This document shows, one piece after another, positions 1-13,617 of a DNA stretch of 64,000 nucleotides (within the stretch, counting starts at the first letter, position 1; each line of letters begins with the position of its first letter). Below the pieces are notes generated by a model. It had not been told where the DNA came from and did no database searches. It worked only from the letters and a program-made list of their open reading frames with translations. Origin of the DNA: Monomorium pharaonis (taxonomy: Eukaryota > Arthropoda > Insecta > Hymenoptera > Formicidae); assembly GCF_013373865.1 (NCBI RefSeq), contig NC_050468.1:6882510-6946509 (forward strand). Reading direction: 5' to 3'. The translations under genes and the position numbers were made by a program.

Positions 1-3000
1 TTACGGCCGAGTGCATTGAACGATTAAATACTATTGCAACGAACCCAGATCTTATCTGCAATATTCATTAACCTAGCACCGCCCGTAGTATTATCGGGAC
101 TCGAGATCGCCGTTCTTGTCGGACGAGGAAATCGTATAAATCGAAAATCCGCTCAATGAAAAGTCTCTCGGCTCCTTGCTCGAACGCGAATGAATTTCCG
201 ATCCTGACGATTGTATCTCGGACAGGCGATCTTATACTGCGGGTTGTCCGTCCTCGTCTCGCGTTGATTACCTTTTAATTACGTTCTTTATATCTGCATA
301 TTGACATATCGGGAGTAACGTTAAAAGAAAACAACTCGTTTTGTAACTTTGAAGAACTCGTCCGAGGTGACGAATGTTCCGTATCTGCTCGGCGTTCTCT
401 TCCTTCTGCCTCCGAGTCACGGGTCGACATTGGCTGTTCTCGGTTCCAGCGAAATGGACGCCGGGAATCTCGGTGCCGCGGGGGAATTCGCGGCTGTGTG
501 ACCGACGGCGAGATTAATCGCTCAGATAATCGTGCGCGATGCACATGCCGCCGGAAAGAAACTAATGAACAAACACATAACCGCCGACGCGTGATTTATA
601 CAAACCACTTGGACGCCATTATGACGGACCGATCCGGTAGATCGTAAAATTATCTTGCGAAGCTTGTAACATCGCCTGCGACTTGACTCTCCACGAATGT
701 CTCCTCGCTCGTGTTATTAAGAAGAATTGTGCCATCAAGATATGTGAGAGCGTCATAAAAAAAAAAGATTCAATAAATTATAATGATTAAAGAGACTGAC
801 ATAATTTATTTCAAAACACGTGCAAGTAAGAAAGAGGAATTGCAACAGCGTTTTTAATACATATATATATACATTTTTAATTGCATGTGATGTTTTATGA
901 CATAAAAATTACGGCTATATTTTTTATTATTAGAACTTGCATTAGAAGATTTAAAGTCTCGTACATTTGATTCGTCATCGCTTTCTGAGAAGCGGCAAAC
1001 GATTTGATTTCTTACCCACCGGTTACATCATGCTGCTTAGACAGTAGACGATCAACGCCTTGTCATTAATGAAAGTCTTCGGCGAAGCTTCATCTTCATT
1101 GTCGAACGTGTTAATAGTATGGCCGTTCGTAGAAACGTCTTGTCATATATTAGCGATAATTAGTACTTGAATAGCACTTTCTTGCAAACGTTTGCAAGGA
1201 TAGTTAATTAAGGATCGGTACAATGGAAAATTCTTATGTGAACGTACGGTATTTTAATTTAATAACATCTTGTCCTGTCGCGTAGTATTTTTAGTTTCAA
1301 CTGCGGCTCATAGTTCAAACGATATTAATGATGCCACGCTGATCTCCTCCTAGATAATTAACACAAATTCCCAATACATCATCCCGCAAATATATTGCTT
1401 CTAACTCGAAAATTCTCGCAGTAGTATAATATTCTACATGTCTCTTATTTTTAAAATAAAATATATGATTTGTATACAAAGCATTTAAGAACTGTTGTAA
1501 AGCTAAGTGGTATAATGCACTGTCCACATTATGGGAAAACGGGGATAAATATACGGTCAGGGCCACGGGCATAAAAGAAACTATGAGAGAGAGGTAAGAG
1601 TAGTAATCGTTGAGTTGCGATTATTTTAAGGAGAAGATATAATTTTTCAGGGTAAGTCACATGATGAAGGAAAACAGGACATTTTCTATGTAATGCCGTA
1701 GGACGTAGGTCAGTGATTTCTCTCGTCAATTTTAACATATTTTCTGCTTCGTTATACGATCGCTGGCGAGCGATCGGTAACTACGTGTACCCCTCATTTT
1801 CTCGAAGTACCGCTAAGACGACACAATGCTACGTGTGCAAGTATACGCTCTGTTGCACCTCCGAATGGAGGAAAAGAAAAATACTGCAAAAGAGGAAAGA
1901 AATCAACTTCTTATTACGTGAAATATGCATATTTCTAAAAAAGGTCAATCGTTTAAAGTTCTTTTTTAAATCGTATTTAATTTTGCGATAAATTAATGCA
2001 AAAGAGAGAGAAATCAGACTTTCTTAAGTCACAAACGTAGAAATTTGCATGCGTCAACTTTTCATAAAAAGTCACATTTCTCGTGGGAAACTAACAACGC
2101 TGAAAAAAGGCGGTCTTTGAGAATGCCATACATTGAAGATAATCAAGAAATTACACGAGGCGCTTCCGCTGGTTAATTCAAGCAGTTTCGCGCATTAAAA
2201 TTGGCTTCAGATATTTAGACGCAAATGATACAATCTATATGGTAGGAAGGTTGGAAAACATTATTGAAGATAACTCCATCAGCTGTTGCACAAGTATTAA
2301 AATATGTTACATAAAAGTTAACTAATAATCCTAAAACGTAGTTACAGTTTTGCAAACTGTGGCAGTAATAGTTTTATAAAATTTTTGTATTTATATGAAT
2401 TAAAAAATATTACGTATGCATGATATGTATGTAAATATAAGAATAAATATCATACAATTTATACATGTACATACACGTACATTACAAATGTAATTAAAGC
2501 CATAATATGTATAGCGCGAAACGCAATAATATTAATTTGTATTACGATTAAGCGGCTAATTACAGGAACAAAAGTGACGCTTTCGGCAAAATCTGTCTGG
2601 AATTAGCGCGGAGTAATTAATGTTGCTGGGTAACAATCCCAACACAAAAGAGGCAGACAGAGAATTTATCTCGACGATTAAACTCCGGTCGTGACTGCGA
2701 TAGTCAGCTCGTACAATATACCTTACAGATGATAATTAGCGGCAGGTTTGAACGGCGAAAAGTATATGAGAGGCGCGCGCGCGCGCGAGCTCTGAAACAA
2801 TTAAGAAATTGTTTCGGCCATTAATCTTTTTTTTTTTAAGGTCGCGGAACGCGCGATTCATTACCGGTGGCGCCGGTATCCTTGTCTGATGCGATTCTAA
2901 ATAGTATGGCAGCGAGTCGCGAACGCGCGTGAGGAGATACGCCTGCTCGCCGTCAGCTCATCGCGCATCGGATTCCCCTTCCGGCCGGTTTTAGATTTCT

Positions 3001-3279
3001 TAACAGATTGCGAGTTGTTGTATACCGATTAAAGGTGCGTTTACCCGCAAGGTGCGCGGGCACCGGCGAGCGGGAGAGCGTTGCCTCGCTCGTGCCCGTG
3101 GCGGAAGCGCTTGCACTGCCGCGAACAGATTCTTTCGACACTTCAAACCGCTTATTGTTCGCAACGCACGAAGGCATAGGTATTGATATTTCGTATTGCA
3201 TTCGTCAGTCTTCGACTGATTGTAATTTTTATAATTCCGTAATTCTGCATATTATATTTATCAAACTAAACACTACAGA
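1..3279. other. Non-coding stretch, no supported gene
   Basis: I see no open frame with convincing splice signals or protein-like composition on either strand. Base composition alternates between CpG-rich patches (about 1-700 and 2,750-3,130) and AT-rich stretches (about 2,320-2,560). A pure GC dinucleotide run lies at 2,773-2,788. This is probably intergenic or intronic DNA. Confidence 0.5.
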
Positions 3280-3475
3280 CGCGCGCTTTGCGCGCGCTAC
3301 TTAACTTTTTATTTTTGACTTTTTGAAAATAAATTACAACGATAATTGTATAGACAATATTTATACAAATTTGACAGCTGATGTGAAAATTCAATCGCAA
3401 TGACAGCTAATCTTGCAATACGAAGTAAAAGCGCAGCGAGAGAATTAGTCAGCATCGCGGAAAAGCGACAATAAA
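3280..3475 (+). repeat. Dispersed repeat with GCGC hairpin, isolated copy
   Basis: The segment opens with a GCGCGC-TTT-GCGCGC hairpin, then T-rich sequence, a GACAGCTG motif, AATTCAATCGCA, and a tail like GAAGTAAAAGCGCAGCG. The same order of blocks recurs at 22,336-22,499 (continuing past the retrotransposon at 27,703) and 31,104-31,310, with a partial hairpin block at 21,194-21,243 and 30,826-30,900. It has no coding capacity. I infer a short non-autonomous element or a fragment of the repeated 17.6-34.7 kb unit. Confidence 0.65.
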
Positions 3476-6400
3476 TCTCGAGAGATGCGAGTAATCGACT
3501 TTACGTGCATTTAGATAGGATTTGTAATCCGAAAAAAAAGAATGATTTGTCTGTAAATTTAAAAGCTAACAGCAAGCGCGGGCAAACGCGAGTGAACAAT
3601 TTGCTTCAATGAGTCGCTGATGAACTCCCTCGTTTCGCGCGGATTCGGCTTCTCGGATGCTCGTATGCAGGATAGAAGCATTTTCATAAATACACCCGTT
3701 ACCGCGCGCCACCGATGTGCGAATATATACGCGGATCCGAGTACTGGGGCTTATTACACAGATAACGAACGGTACACGGCCGCGGCGCGTTTTCAATTAA
3801 AACGGAATATCAGAGAGAGAGGAGAGCGGCGTGGCGGAATTGAATTTCACGCGCATAATCGCGCGCGTTATCGGGAGTCGCGCGGGACTCTGGGGCATGA
3901 GGAATAACGTTGATGTAACCGGCGCGCTACAAATGAGTTGTCCGTTATGCGTGCATAAAATCAACAATGCGATGAATCGTGTACGATACGATACGCAGAA
4001 GACTCTCCGTCCCGGGAGCGTAGTAGACGCCAACGGAGACTGGCGTGTACGTTCTTCCGAGTAGCGGCCGGTATTCAATTAGAAGCGTAATGCACCTCCT
4101 CGCCGCTCGGTCTCTCACGTATAAATATGCATGCGCGCATGGATGAGTACAACGGATGCGATGCACGCACGCATGCATGCGTGCATGCATCGTGCCGACG
4201 ACGTTGGGTGGGTGGGTAAACCTGGCCGGTGCCTCGCCTCCCCTCCTCCTCACGCTCGCGGCTCGCACGCGAGGAAGATGATTGTGGATAATAAATTTAC
4301 GCGCGAGAGTACAAGAAGGCGGAAAGGTATACGTATCGCGGAGCAGAGTCGCGGTTTTTTTTTTTCGGATGTCCGTTCATGGTACGCGCTTCTCTTGGCG
4401 ATGGGGAATCGACTGACAGTAGCGAGAATCTCTCAATGGGCCAACGAGTGTCATACAGGAAAGTAAATGATAAAGATGTTTATTAGAAGATGAAGATTCT
4501 ATTTCCATGTTCCTTTATATGCCGGACTATTACTTGCGGTTTAGAATTACTACTGGGAATACCCGGCATTTGGACTAACGGCTAGATCCATCATCACTGT
4601 CAATCGATCAGTGTCAATTTGATATCCGATGCTGGGTTTCGGGATGCTGTTGCGATATGGAACATGAATATATCCGGGATCGCCTAGCAGTGTCGCGAAA
4701 CTTTAGCCATCCGTAAATCCTATTACTTAGTTTCTTATTTGCTTTTCGACTGCAACCTCCGGCATTCTTCCGGTATTCTTCGTGATAACATCTTGACAAC
4801 CGTGTGAAGGAGCTTGAATCGTAATTTTTGTCTTGCGCGAGTATTTTACATTTTTAACATTTTCTAACGCGACTTTTTAACATATTCAACTATTATATCT
4901 TAATATAAAAATTAAGAACGAAGAGAAAATGACGAAGAAATTGTCCAGAAGGAAGTAGGAAACTAAATGATATGGTGACGCTTGTTAAATACCTTTATAT
5001 ATATGTTTTAACGATCGCGGAGTAATAATAATGGTGCACGCCGAGCCATAAAATAACGCAGCTGTTTATCAGCGTTAATAATGAATAATATAATACGACT
5101 GGCCACATGGAGGATTGTCGTCATTTTCCAACCGTGATTCCACGTTCGACACAGCGCCGTAACAACTACAATCTCCTCGCTCACCGGCGCTGCACCGTGC
5201 AATCAAATTCTAATACAGTAATTATTATGCATATTGCGAGTATGTCTTTATGTACGTTAGTCGTTGTTGTCGGTAGATAGCCGCTCGGTACGGAGGAAGG
5301 ATGAAAGAGCGAGAGGGAGCGAGCCCTAAGGGGCTGCAAAAACGGCGACGGTGGCCGGAAGAGAAATTTCGCGCGCGAGTAAATGTAATTGCATTTTCGC
5401 GAGGGACGCGATAGATCGATCTGTTGACCAATCGGCGAGATCTCTCGCGCTTTCCCGCACACGAGTATGCTCGAGAGGAGCGACGCGCGTCGCCATGCGC
5501 GCGACGAGGAGGCTCGCCTTCGGTCCGCTTCCTTCGACGGGACGAAAATTATGGCTCGGTCGATCGCGCCGTCGGATCTCGAGGCGATATCAGCGAACTT
5601 TTATGCGTCGCGCCGAAGTTTCACCAGCAAACTTTACTCGCTTCTTAAGGACTTCGGACATTTCAACCTTTTCGTTTTTTTTTTGCGCGTGACAGTTCCG
5701 GTTGAAATAATACATAGAAGCATCATACTTCTTAGAATTTTTTTTTTACTCGCGTACGTTGAAGAAGAAATATCAGTTTCTACATCTACACGATTCGATA
5801 TAACATTTAAATTAAACCGTTTGAACTTGTCACATTCAGCTGCGCGATTTAACATTCACGTATTTGTTTGTGATCTTTGCCGCGAAAGTTTAGATTAAAT
5901 TTTACCCTTTTTATTTTGCACGTTTTCTTAATTATTATATATTTTCCGTTATTAATCACTCCGGGCGAGGGAATGAAAAAGAACATTTTCTCATCTTTAT
6001 GTATGGACTTTCTGGGGTGCGTGGAATGCATACGTTGATGCATTAAAATGAACACAAGATGCGTAATCAACGTAAACGGGAATATTATACGCTTGAAAAT
6101 AATTAATCTTGTACAAAATTACAGTATCAGGCAGCGGAGCTCATTAATCAATTTGACTTACGACACTTTTTCTCCCTTATTCACTTTCGCACGTATACGC
6201 ATGTCTCACATGGCAAATACATTCTTGCATTTGAAATTAACCTCCTGAGCCATCTATTTTGAGCCACGTCGCGGCAGTTAACATAAACAATCGTTATTTT
6301 TTTTTCCGCATATATACGGTCGACGGTCAAAAATGTTAAATCCCATATGAATGGCTCATATACATATGTAACAAAATTGCGGTAGGAAAAAGATCAAACG

Positions 6401-8491
6401 ATTGCGTGTGAAATGCAAATTAAAAATGTATTTCGCGACTACACTATGTTTGAAACGATTAAACGAGTCGTCCCACAATCAAGAAATAGGCCCGAGATGA
6501 ATCTGGACGAATCTCCGAAGCCCCGCGCGCGTGCGGGACCGTTGCGGCCCCTCATCCTCGCGCCACCACCCACGTGGCCGAGGCCGTCGAGCCACCGATC
6601 CTTTTCATCCTAAACGAGCGATTCAAAGCTCGACGTAAAGGTAAATCCCCCGGCATAGTCATGGCGAAGTCGTATATATTTCGTCCGCGCCGGCCGCATG
6701 CTCGCGCTGGACCGCGGCGACTTGCCCCCCCTCCCTCCTCCCTCGCGCGTCGTGTGTGGTCCTTTTATATAATTTGTTCGCCGTCCTCTCGCGCGCGAAG
6801 GTTCATAACCCGTGAACGATGACATTACGTAAATTCTACGGTCCTCTTTTCGACGAAACCCATTTTCGGATCGGCACGGGACGATCGAGACCCGCGAAAA
6901 CGTGTCATGCGGTTAACCTCGTAATATCCGATCGAGCTCGATAAAGGCTGCGGTCCCATTTGACGCTACAAATGCTTCCAAGCATTTTATTGACCAATTG
7001 AAACAAAGAATTTTGCGAATTGATCAATAAAAAAAAAATGCTTCGAAACGTTTGTAGGTCCGTTAAGTGGATCCTAGAGACTTTTCGTTTCATTAAACAC
7101 TTTTTGTGCATTTGATGATATTTTTTGACTCGCGTCAGTGATAAATTTGAAAATAGAGAGCTCACTTCTTATAGAGCTCGCGCAGCATAAAATTTGTCTG
7201 GCTTCGAAGCGTTGCCGACTATTAATTTTTCCTCGTGTTTTACGAGCACCGTGCGCGCGTACGCGCTCGTATTTTATGTCACGTGTTTCTTCAAACGGCT
7301 TCTCTATCCGTCGAAAATTGCGGCGCGATCGTGCGAGCGACGCTCTTTTGTCGAGACTGGGCGTCATAAATGCCTTGGGGACGGTTAGCATAAAGCGGAA
7401 TAACGAGGCGAATAATGGATCTACTTTCGAAGGTGCTCTCGATGCAACTCTGGTTGCGCTCGTGCATTTTGCTCTCGCGTTTACCGGCCAATAAATACAG
7501 CGCATGCCGTCATTGATGTTCCCCGCGCGCGCTATCTTCCGTCGGTTCTATCGCGAATAATGGATTATTACGCCTGTAGCGTGCACGCCATGTTCGAGAT
7601 ATCGCTTAAACGATGCGGGGAATACCCGGAGAAATTCACGGCAAGGGGGAGCGATTTAACGCGACGTTGTCCGCGGAATGCGGAGGATCTGCAAGAAATT
7701 CGTTATCTTCCCACGTTACATTTGCACGAATCCTTTCATTTGTACTTTCTATCTCGCCGCGATTGTCGTCTCTTGCTCTCGACAAGTCGCGTGAGGTGAG
7801 AAAACGCATGATTCACCTTGTATTATTAGCTCGGTAATACCACGCGAATATTACGGGAGAATGATAATTACAAGACAAACGGTCGAAGGTTAAATGGACT
7901 GGGCTTATCTCGCGCGTTTTGCTGTCGATACATGACAATAACTTTCTCCTAAACATCGTCCGCTGCTGCGATGGATAAGTGAAGGCTATCTGTCTCTCTT
8001 ATGAATCTGCAATGAGGATTTTTCTAGCGATATTGTTATTATACTGTACATATATTTACGCAACTGTTTCGTAATTACATGCGATTATTCGTAAACTTGA
8101 GCTTGTTAAGGGAACATTATGGAATACAGATCAGCGATTCCGAAAATAAGGCGTATGATATGGTACGTGCTCACGGACGATCTCGGCGCAATTGAGGCAT
8201 AATCGACCATTACTTCCTGGAGTTATTTCCTACATTAACGATACCCCCGATTATATTGGTATTATTGAGACACTTATCGAAAAAATGGATTTCTATTCTA
8301 CTCACGTCAAATTAAAATTTTAAATATAAAATTTTAAGTAAAATTTTAGAATCTCATTATATATCTTTTCTAAAAACCTAATTTGATTTTTATTTACATA
8401 ATGATTACTTTTATAAAGAAAAATTTTTTGCCTTAAAATATATTTCATCGTTACTTGAAACAAGTAATATTTATTTAAACTTTTGTTTGCA
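3476..8491. other. Non-coding stretch with CpG-rich patches
   Basis: CpG-rich blocks at about 3,560-4,470, 5,340-5,700, 6,490-6,900 and 7,180-7,800 create overlapping open frames on both strands, none with a protein-like pattern or paired splice sites. An alternating purine-pyrimidine stretch (GCATGC-type) lies at about 4,125-4,195. Any of the blocks could be promoter or enhancer DNA, but nothing in the sequence decides this. Confidence 0.45.
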
Positions 8492-8930
8492 CACAGAAAA
8501 AACATATTTTTAAAATTATATAAATGTTACTTATTTTACGAATATATTTCATATTTTATAAGTTTATATAAACATCAAATTTACTTTGAATACTAATAAT
8601 TTAATATTTTGATCAAGAAATATGAAGTTAAAAAAGTTTATTTGTTATTCTGACTTTTCTTTGATTTAATTTTACAACATTCTTCAAGAAATAGTATAAA
8701 TAATAATATAAACTCCCTTTTCAAGTAAATGACAATAAGTGTTTCTAAAATTCATGACACTTTTTTAAATATATTTTAAGAAAATTATCTTTGTTAAGAA
8801 GAAAATATTCTTTGTTAAGATGATTGGTTAAGACACCTTGTTAAGATAACTGTTGCACTTACCAAAAGAAAAAAAAAGAGTAATCGCTTTTCTTAACAGT
8901 AGAACTGATATTTTTCCGTGCATTTGAATC
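8492..8930. mobile_element. Probable AT-rich MITE
   Basis: An AT-rich island of about 440 bp starts with CACAGAAAAA and ends with TTTTTCCGTG, which is an imperfect terminal inverted repeat. Both ends are next to TGCA, a possible target duplication. Internal sequence is A/T-rich with no open frame of note. The ends resemble those of other short elements in this window (CACTGAAAAA type). The exact boundaries are uncertain. Confidence 0.35.
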
Positions 8931-10812
8931 GACGCAGCAGAATCAATAGCTAAAAGAAATTGTGGAGACTTTTGACCTGCTGCGTACAGAGCGTGCGGCC
9001 CATTCGTTATCGGCGTTCTTATCACATTTCACTAGCCGATTATTAAGGAGCACGAGCTACGCGTGCGAGCGACTGGCAGTCGCTTAACGATCGCTTCTAT
9101 TCATCCGCGTCGTACCGTTTAATTTTCCGAGGGGGGAGGGGGGGAAGAAGATCGGGCGGGCGAACAGAGCCAACGAGTTCCCACGCGACTATTCGTAGCC
9201 CGCCGAGATCGATTGCAGCCTCTCACGTTCTCCAGAAGCGAAAGATCAAACGTCAATTTCTGTCTTTTAATGCGTCCGTACCGCGAAATCAAGCGCCGAT
9301 CGTAACATTTGGAACGGAGCGGGATAATTGACGATAATCGAACGCACCCGTTTAATCCCGGATAACGCGACGTGTGTCGTAACATTATCATTAACGTCAC
9401 ATGTCCGTATATACACCTGTAAATTATACGTTGCACGTGCGGGATTGCAATCGATATCATCAAGAGTTACGCCACCGCCGCATTCATATTTTTTTCCCTC
9501 CCTTTCCCGAAAAAAAGAAAGTTTCCGGACTGCATGTTCTAGCGGAATTTTACGTGAAAGTTCGGTTCGTGTATATTGTCACATCTTTCATTACCGAATT
9601 GTGTTTCAGTATATATATATTATAACTGCAGGCGTGAAACTTTTTATTAAGAAATACGAGGGAATTTATGTTCTGAATCTCTTGTACTTTGAAGAAAATT
9701 TAATTAAGCAAATTACGATGTATGCAGGTGACGTATGTATATACGTCGTTGATACTGGAGGAGAATAATTTTTATCGTTATTAAATTTACTGTATGTATA
9801 CTGTATTGCTGATGTGTCTGGTGTCTTTTTACAATTGCATATTACAAATGATAGCTTCTAAAATAGAGCAACTTGTATTAATATTAACTAATATCAATAT
9901 TGATATCAATATAATTTTGTGAATAGAATTTATGAAAAATTCAAATTAATGACAAAGATATGCCGGAGGTACAGAGTTTCCCTTAATATCAAGTGAAACG
10001 TTTAATTTTCAGGGCTTTAAATAGCTTTCGCTCTGCTACGTCGTTAAAATATTTTTTACGCGCCATGGATTTTTAATTTTCGAGTTTTCCGAGTCTAGTT
10101 AAATTCTCGGTAAATTTACGCGGATTGCAATGCCCTCGGGGGGTCAATTGCGTGTCGTCAACCTTCATAGGCGATTCATAGGCGATTCCTTCCGTGGCGG
10201 TTTCCGTACGAAAATCGCCTGGCGAGCCAGCACTTTCATTGTCGTTAGAAAACTGCATTTGATTGGCGACCACGGTGATCAACGACTTGATCGCACAGCC
10301 GATAATTCGTGCGAGAGTACACGCGCGCTGCGCATAGGGAAGACAGCGATTTCTTCCTTCCAGAGCCTTTCAAACCTGTAATTTAGCGCGTGCTGCCAAG
10401 TTCTCTACCACCGGATGGGCCATCGGCGGTAGGACCTTCGCTATCAACTCACTTGATTAAATTTCCGGCCGCCGCCGCCGCTTTCGTTTTTACAGGTATT
10501 TTTCCACGCTGTCAATCCTGCCGCCGCTTTCTCGCGTACACGCGCGCTTCCGTCGCGCGGCTTCTCTCGACACATAACATGGAATCCTCAAGAGCTGCGG
10601 GGGAACGGCAGACCCTCGGTGGTTCGTAAGACGCGAACTACGGTAGCTAATAATGTCTTCATAGACCCGTTCTGTTCTAAGATGAATAATTAAATGTAGG
10701 AGAAAATCACTTTCTCTGTTAAAACGTTGCATCTCCTTGAAAGTTCTTGTGTTGTCAATTAAAATTCCCTCCCTTCTTCTAGCTTGATTAAGTCTTTCTT
10801 GAAGAGGGTTTA
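8931..10812. other. Non-coding stretch
   Basis: There is no supported gene. CpG-rich sequence at about 9,000-9,500 and 10,100-10,640 gives overlapping open frames in several phases, as expected by chance. An AT palindrome of TAATATCAATATTGATATCA type lies near 9,885-9,912. Confidence 0.45.
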
Positions 10813-10994
10813 TACTGAAAAAAAATTTACCAAATTAAAACAAATATTTTTTCAAATAGTACCATGCAGAAGTTTTTTTAAAAAATAAATAATATTTATT
10901 TCAAATAAGATAATATTATTTATTTTTTACAAAACTTCTGCATGATACTATTTGAAAAAATATTTATTTCAATTTATTAAATTATTTTTCAGTG
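10813..10994. mobile_element. Palindromic MITE with TA target duplication
   Basis: The 182-bp element is nearly a complete inverted repeat. The left arm begins TACTGAAAAA, and the right arm read backwards begins CACTGAAAAA. The two arms match over about 85 bp each, including an ATGCAGAAGTTTT block near the centre. TA dinucleotides flank both ends (10,811-10,812 and 10,995-10,996), as in Tc1/mariner-type insertions. There is no coding capacity. A transcript through it would fold into one long hairpin. Confidence 0.75.
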
Positions 10995-13579
10995 TAAGAT
11001 GGAAACGTTTGGCACTTTTTGTATTTTTTAATTACTTTTTAAATAATTTTGTGTCTGCAATTTTTCGATCTTATTCTTCTCAATATGATTATTAGTTAAA
11101 ATTCTCTTTACTTCTCGGACGAATATTTTCATATAGATTCATCTGGTAATTAGTTATCTACAGTATTATGACCTGTTGATAATAAAAATATGTTAATTAC
11201 TGAAAATTAATTTACCTCTCGATAATCTTGACTAATTTGATCCTACGGGAAGATGAAGGTACATAACCCCCAACATCAGATGAACTGTTCATTTTTCATG
11301 CCGACGCTTTGAATAGCTTTCGCTGCTGAGCTCGAAGGATGACAGCTCTTTTGAAATATTACGATGACGCGTATAGCATTGATTCGCTGCTCCGCACACA
11401 CGAACAATGCAATAATGCTACATTTTCGCGTTTCCTAACAACAGCACACAATAAAGTCTGATATTACCAAATGGTAGTTTTTTTTTTAAGCAAAGGCTTT
11501 TGCATTATCGACAAGCTGTCAGGACAGCTAACGTACGATCGTCTTTGAGCCGCTTTGAAAGATTCAAGCACTTTAGTCTACATCACTGTTTTTTAACCGC
11601 TTCGAATCGGAAAATTTCTGCACGGTTATTGTACTAACATCTTATTATCGTTTGCTTTCTTCTTCTTTGTTAAAGGCGGCTTTGTTCGTGGCTCTAATAT
11701 CACATTACACATATAATCTTTGTATGAGCGACATCATACAAATGCACAATTGTATCTTTTTAGATAGAAGTTTATGACTTCTATGTATTTACGTTAACAA
11801 AGCTTGATAGAAATGTACATTCTTTTTTTAACTATCTGATATTTTTTTTATACATTGTAGCATATCAAATTTACGATAATAACTGACGTATAATTTTTTT
11901 ATTTGATTTATACGTTAATATGCGCAAACTCTTGAAATTATTATTTAGATACATTACAAAGAAACATAATATTAAGAAAAAGTTTCTAATGTTTTTTATA
12001 TTTGATATATATATATAAAAGAAAAGATATTTAACAGTAGTTCAGACATCGTGTAGTCACAGGCGGAGAGATAAATAGATGTAATGCCGGGAAATATGCA
12101 CATCTGTGGGAAGCCAATCGGCGTGTAATTATTTCATAATGACTGATCTACTCCATACGTACACGCGTTGTATGCGAGATATACGGTCATATTAAAATCC
12201 GCTCCGAATCTCGTGTAATTACATCGTAAATTATGCAATTCGCATATATTAAATGCATATGGTACATACATAACGCGCGCGCGCGTGCTCATCGCGCCGA
12301 TTTCTTTTCCCGCATCAAACGGATGCGCCACGAGCTAGAGATCGGAGTTACCTCGATTATGCAAAAACAATTAGTCTCACGTACATATAAGGCGCGCAAT
12401 TATTAAGCCGGTTAACCGGCGCGTTATGAAAGTCGTGTAAAAGCACGTTGCGCCAATCTTCTGCATTTTCATCTCTTTTTTTTTTGCACTGATTTTAAAA
12501 ATCGATTTACACGGCGGCGCGCCTCGTCGACAAATTTTAATGAAGCGTGAAACGATAAACATTTTATAGACTATATTAATATCTTTATAAAAGATATAAG
12601 TATTATATTTATTTTATATAAGGTTTTAAGAGTTTTTAATGAATTTTAATAATTGTTATTATAGAATTAACTTTTTATTTTTATTTGCTCATGTACTGCT
12701 TATACAATTTTACCTTATTATTATCAATTTTTGTGAAAGTAACTTTCTAATGAGGATCTATCTTTATTTTTTAATTACGATCAATTCGGTTTAATACATC
12801 TGAGTAAATCTCGGCCGGTTACGATACTTAATAAACAATTTAAAGGACCAAATAAAAGTACTTTATTACTATATGGTAATGTACATTACTACAGGTAATG
12901 TAATATTATGTCCGGGCAGTTATCCTCATGATAAATTACCGTTGTCGTGGCGGAAGTTTTTGTCATGCTTAAATGGACTTTTCCGAATAGCTCGTAAATT
13001 ATGTGTTATGTTACGCGATATGGACGAACAAAACAGGTGCGGTGATCCAAGCAAGACGTCACGGGATGTCTGTCTCTGGTCCTATGTAAATTTATCGTTT
13101 TGCCTGCGGGCTTAAAAGTTTAAACGGCGGCCGGGACTTAATGATACATCTGCGTATGACACTCGTCGCTTGATGAGCGTGCAAAAAAGGATAATATTTA
13201 CCGGAACATCAGTTTAACGGTTAACAGCATTGCATGTGCGCGTACCGTGATTATTGCTCGTAAACCGACATATCGATTGTTGCTCACCGATTCCCTTGTA
13301 AATCAGCCGATAATGACAAAGAAATACAATCAAAGTGCCGTTTTTCTACAGATTCAATCATAAATTGTCTGTATATATGTACATATGATTGATAGTGATT
13401 AGCATTGTTAAGTAGCGGTGTGCACAATGAAAGAGAAAGAGAGGTAGGAAGAAGGCTAACGCATTTATTGGCAGTATTAGAAATTGCATTTTGTTATGAA
13501 AGGAAAAGCTAATATAATCTCTGCATATTAACGTAATGATGTCTGTTAATAAGCTATAATCGATAAGAAAGAGAGAGAA

Positions 13580-13617
<38 letters not shown>

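Noticed and set aside
5351..5898. Overlapping plus-strand frames of 113 and 143 codons
   Set aside because: Three phases are open together in CpG-rich DNA, the second half turns into T-rich low-complexity residues, and no splice signals fit.
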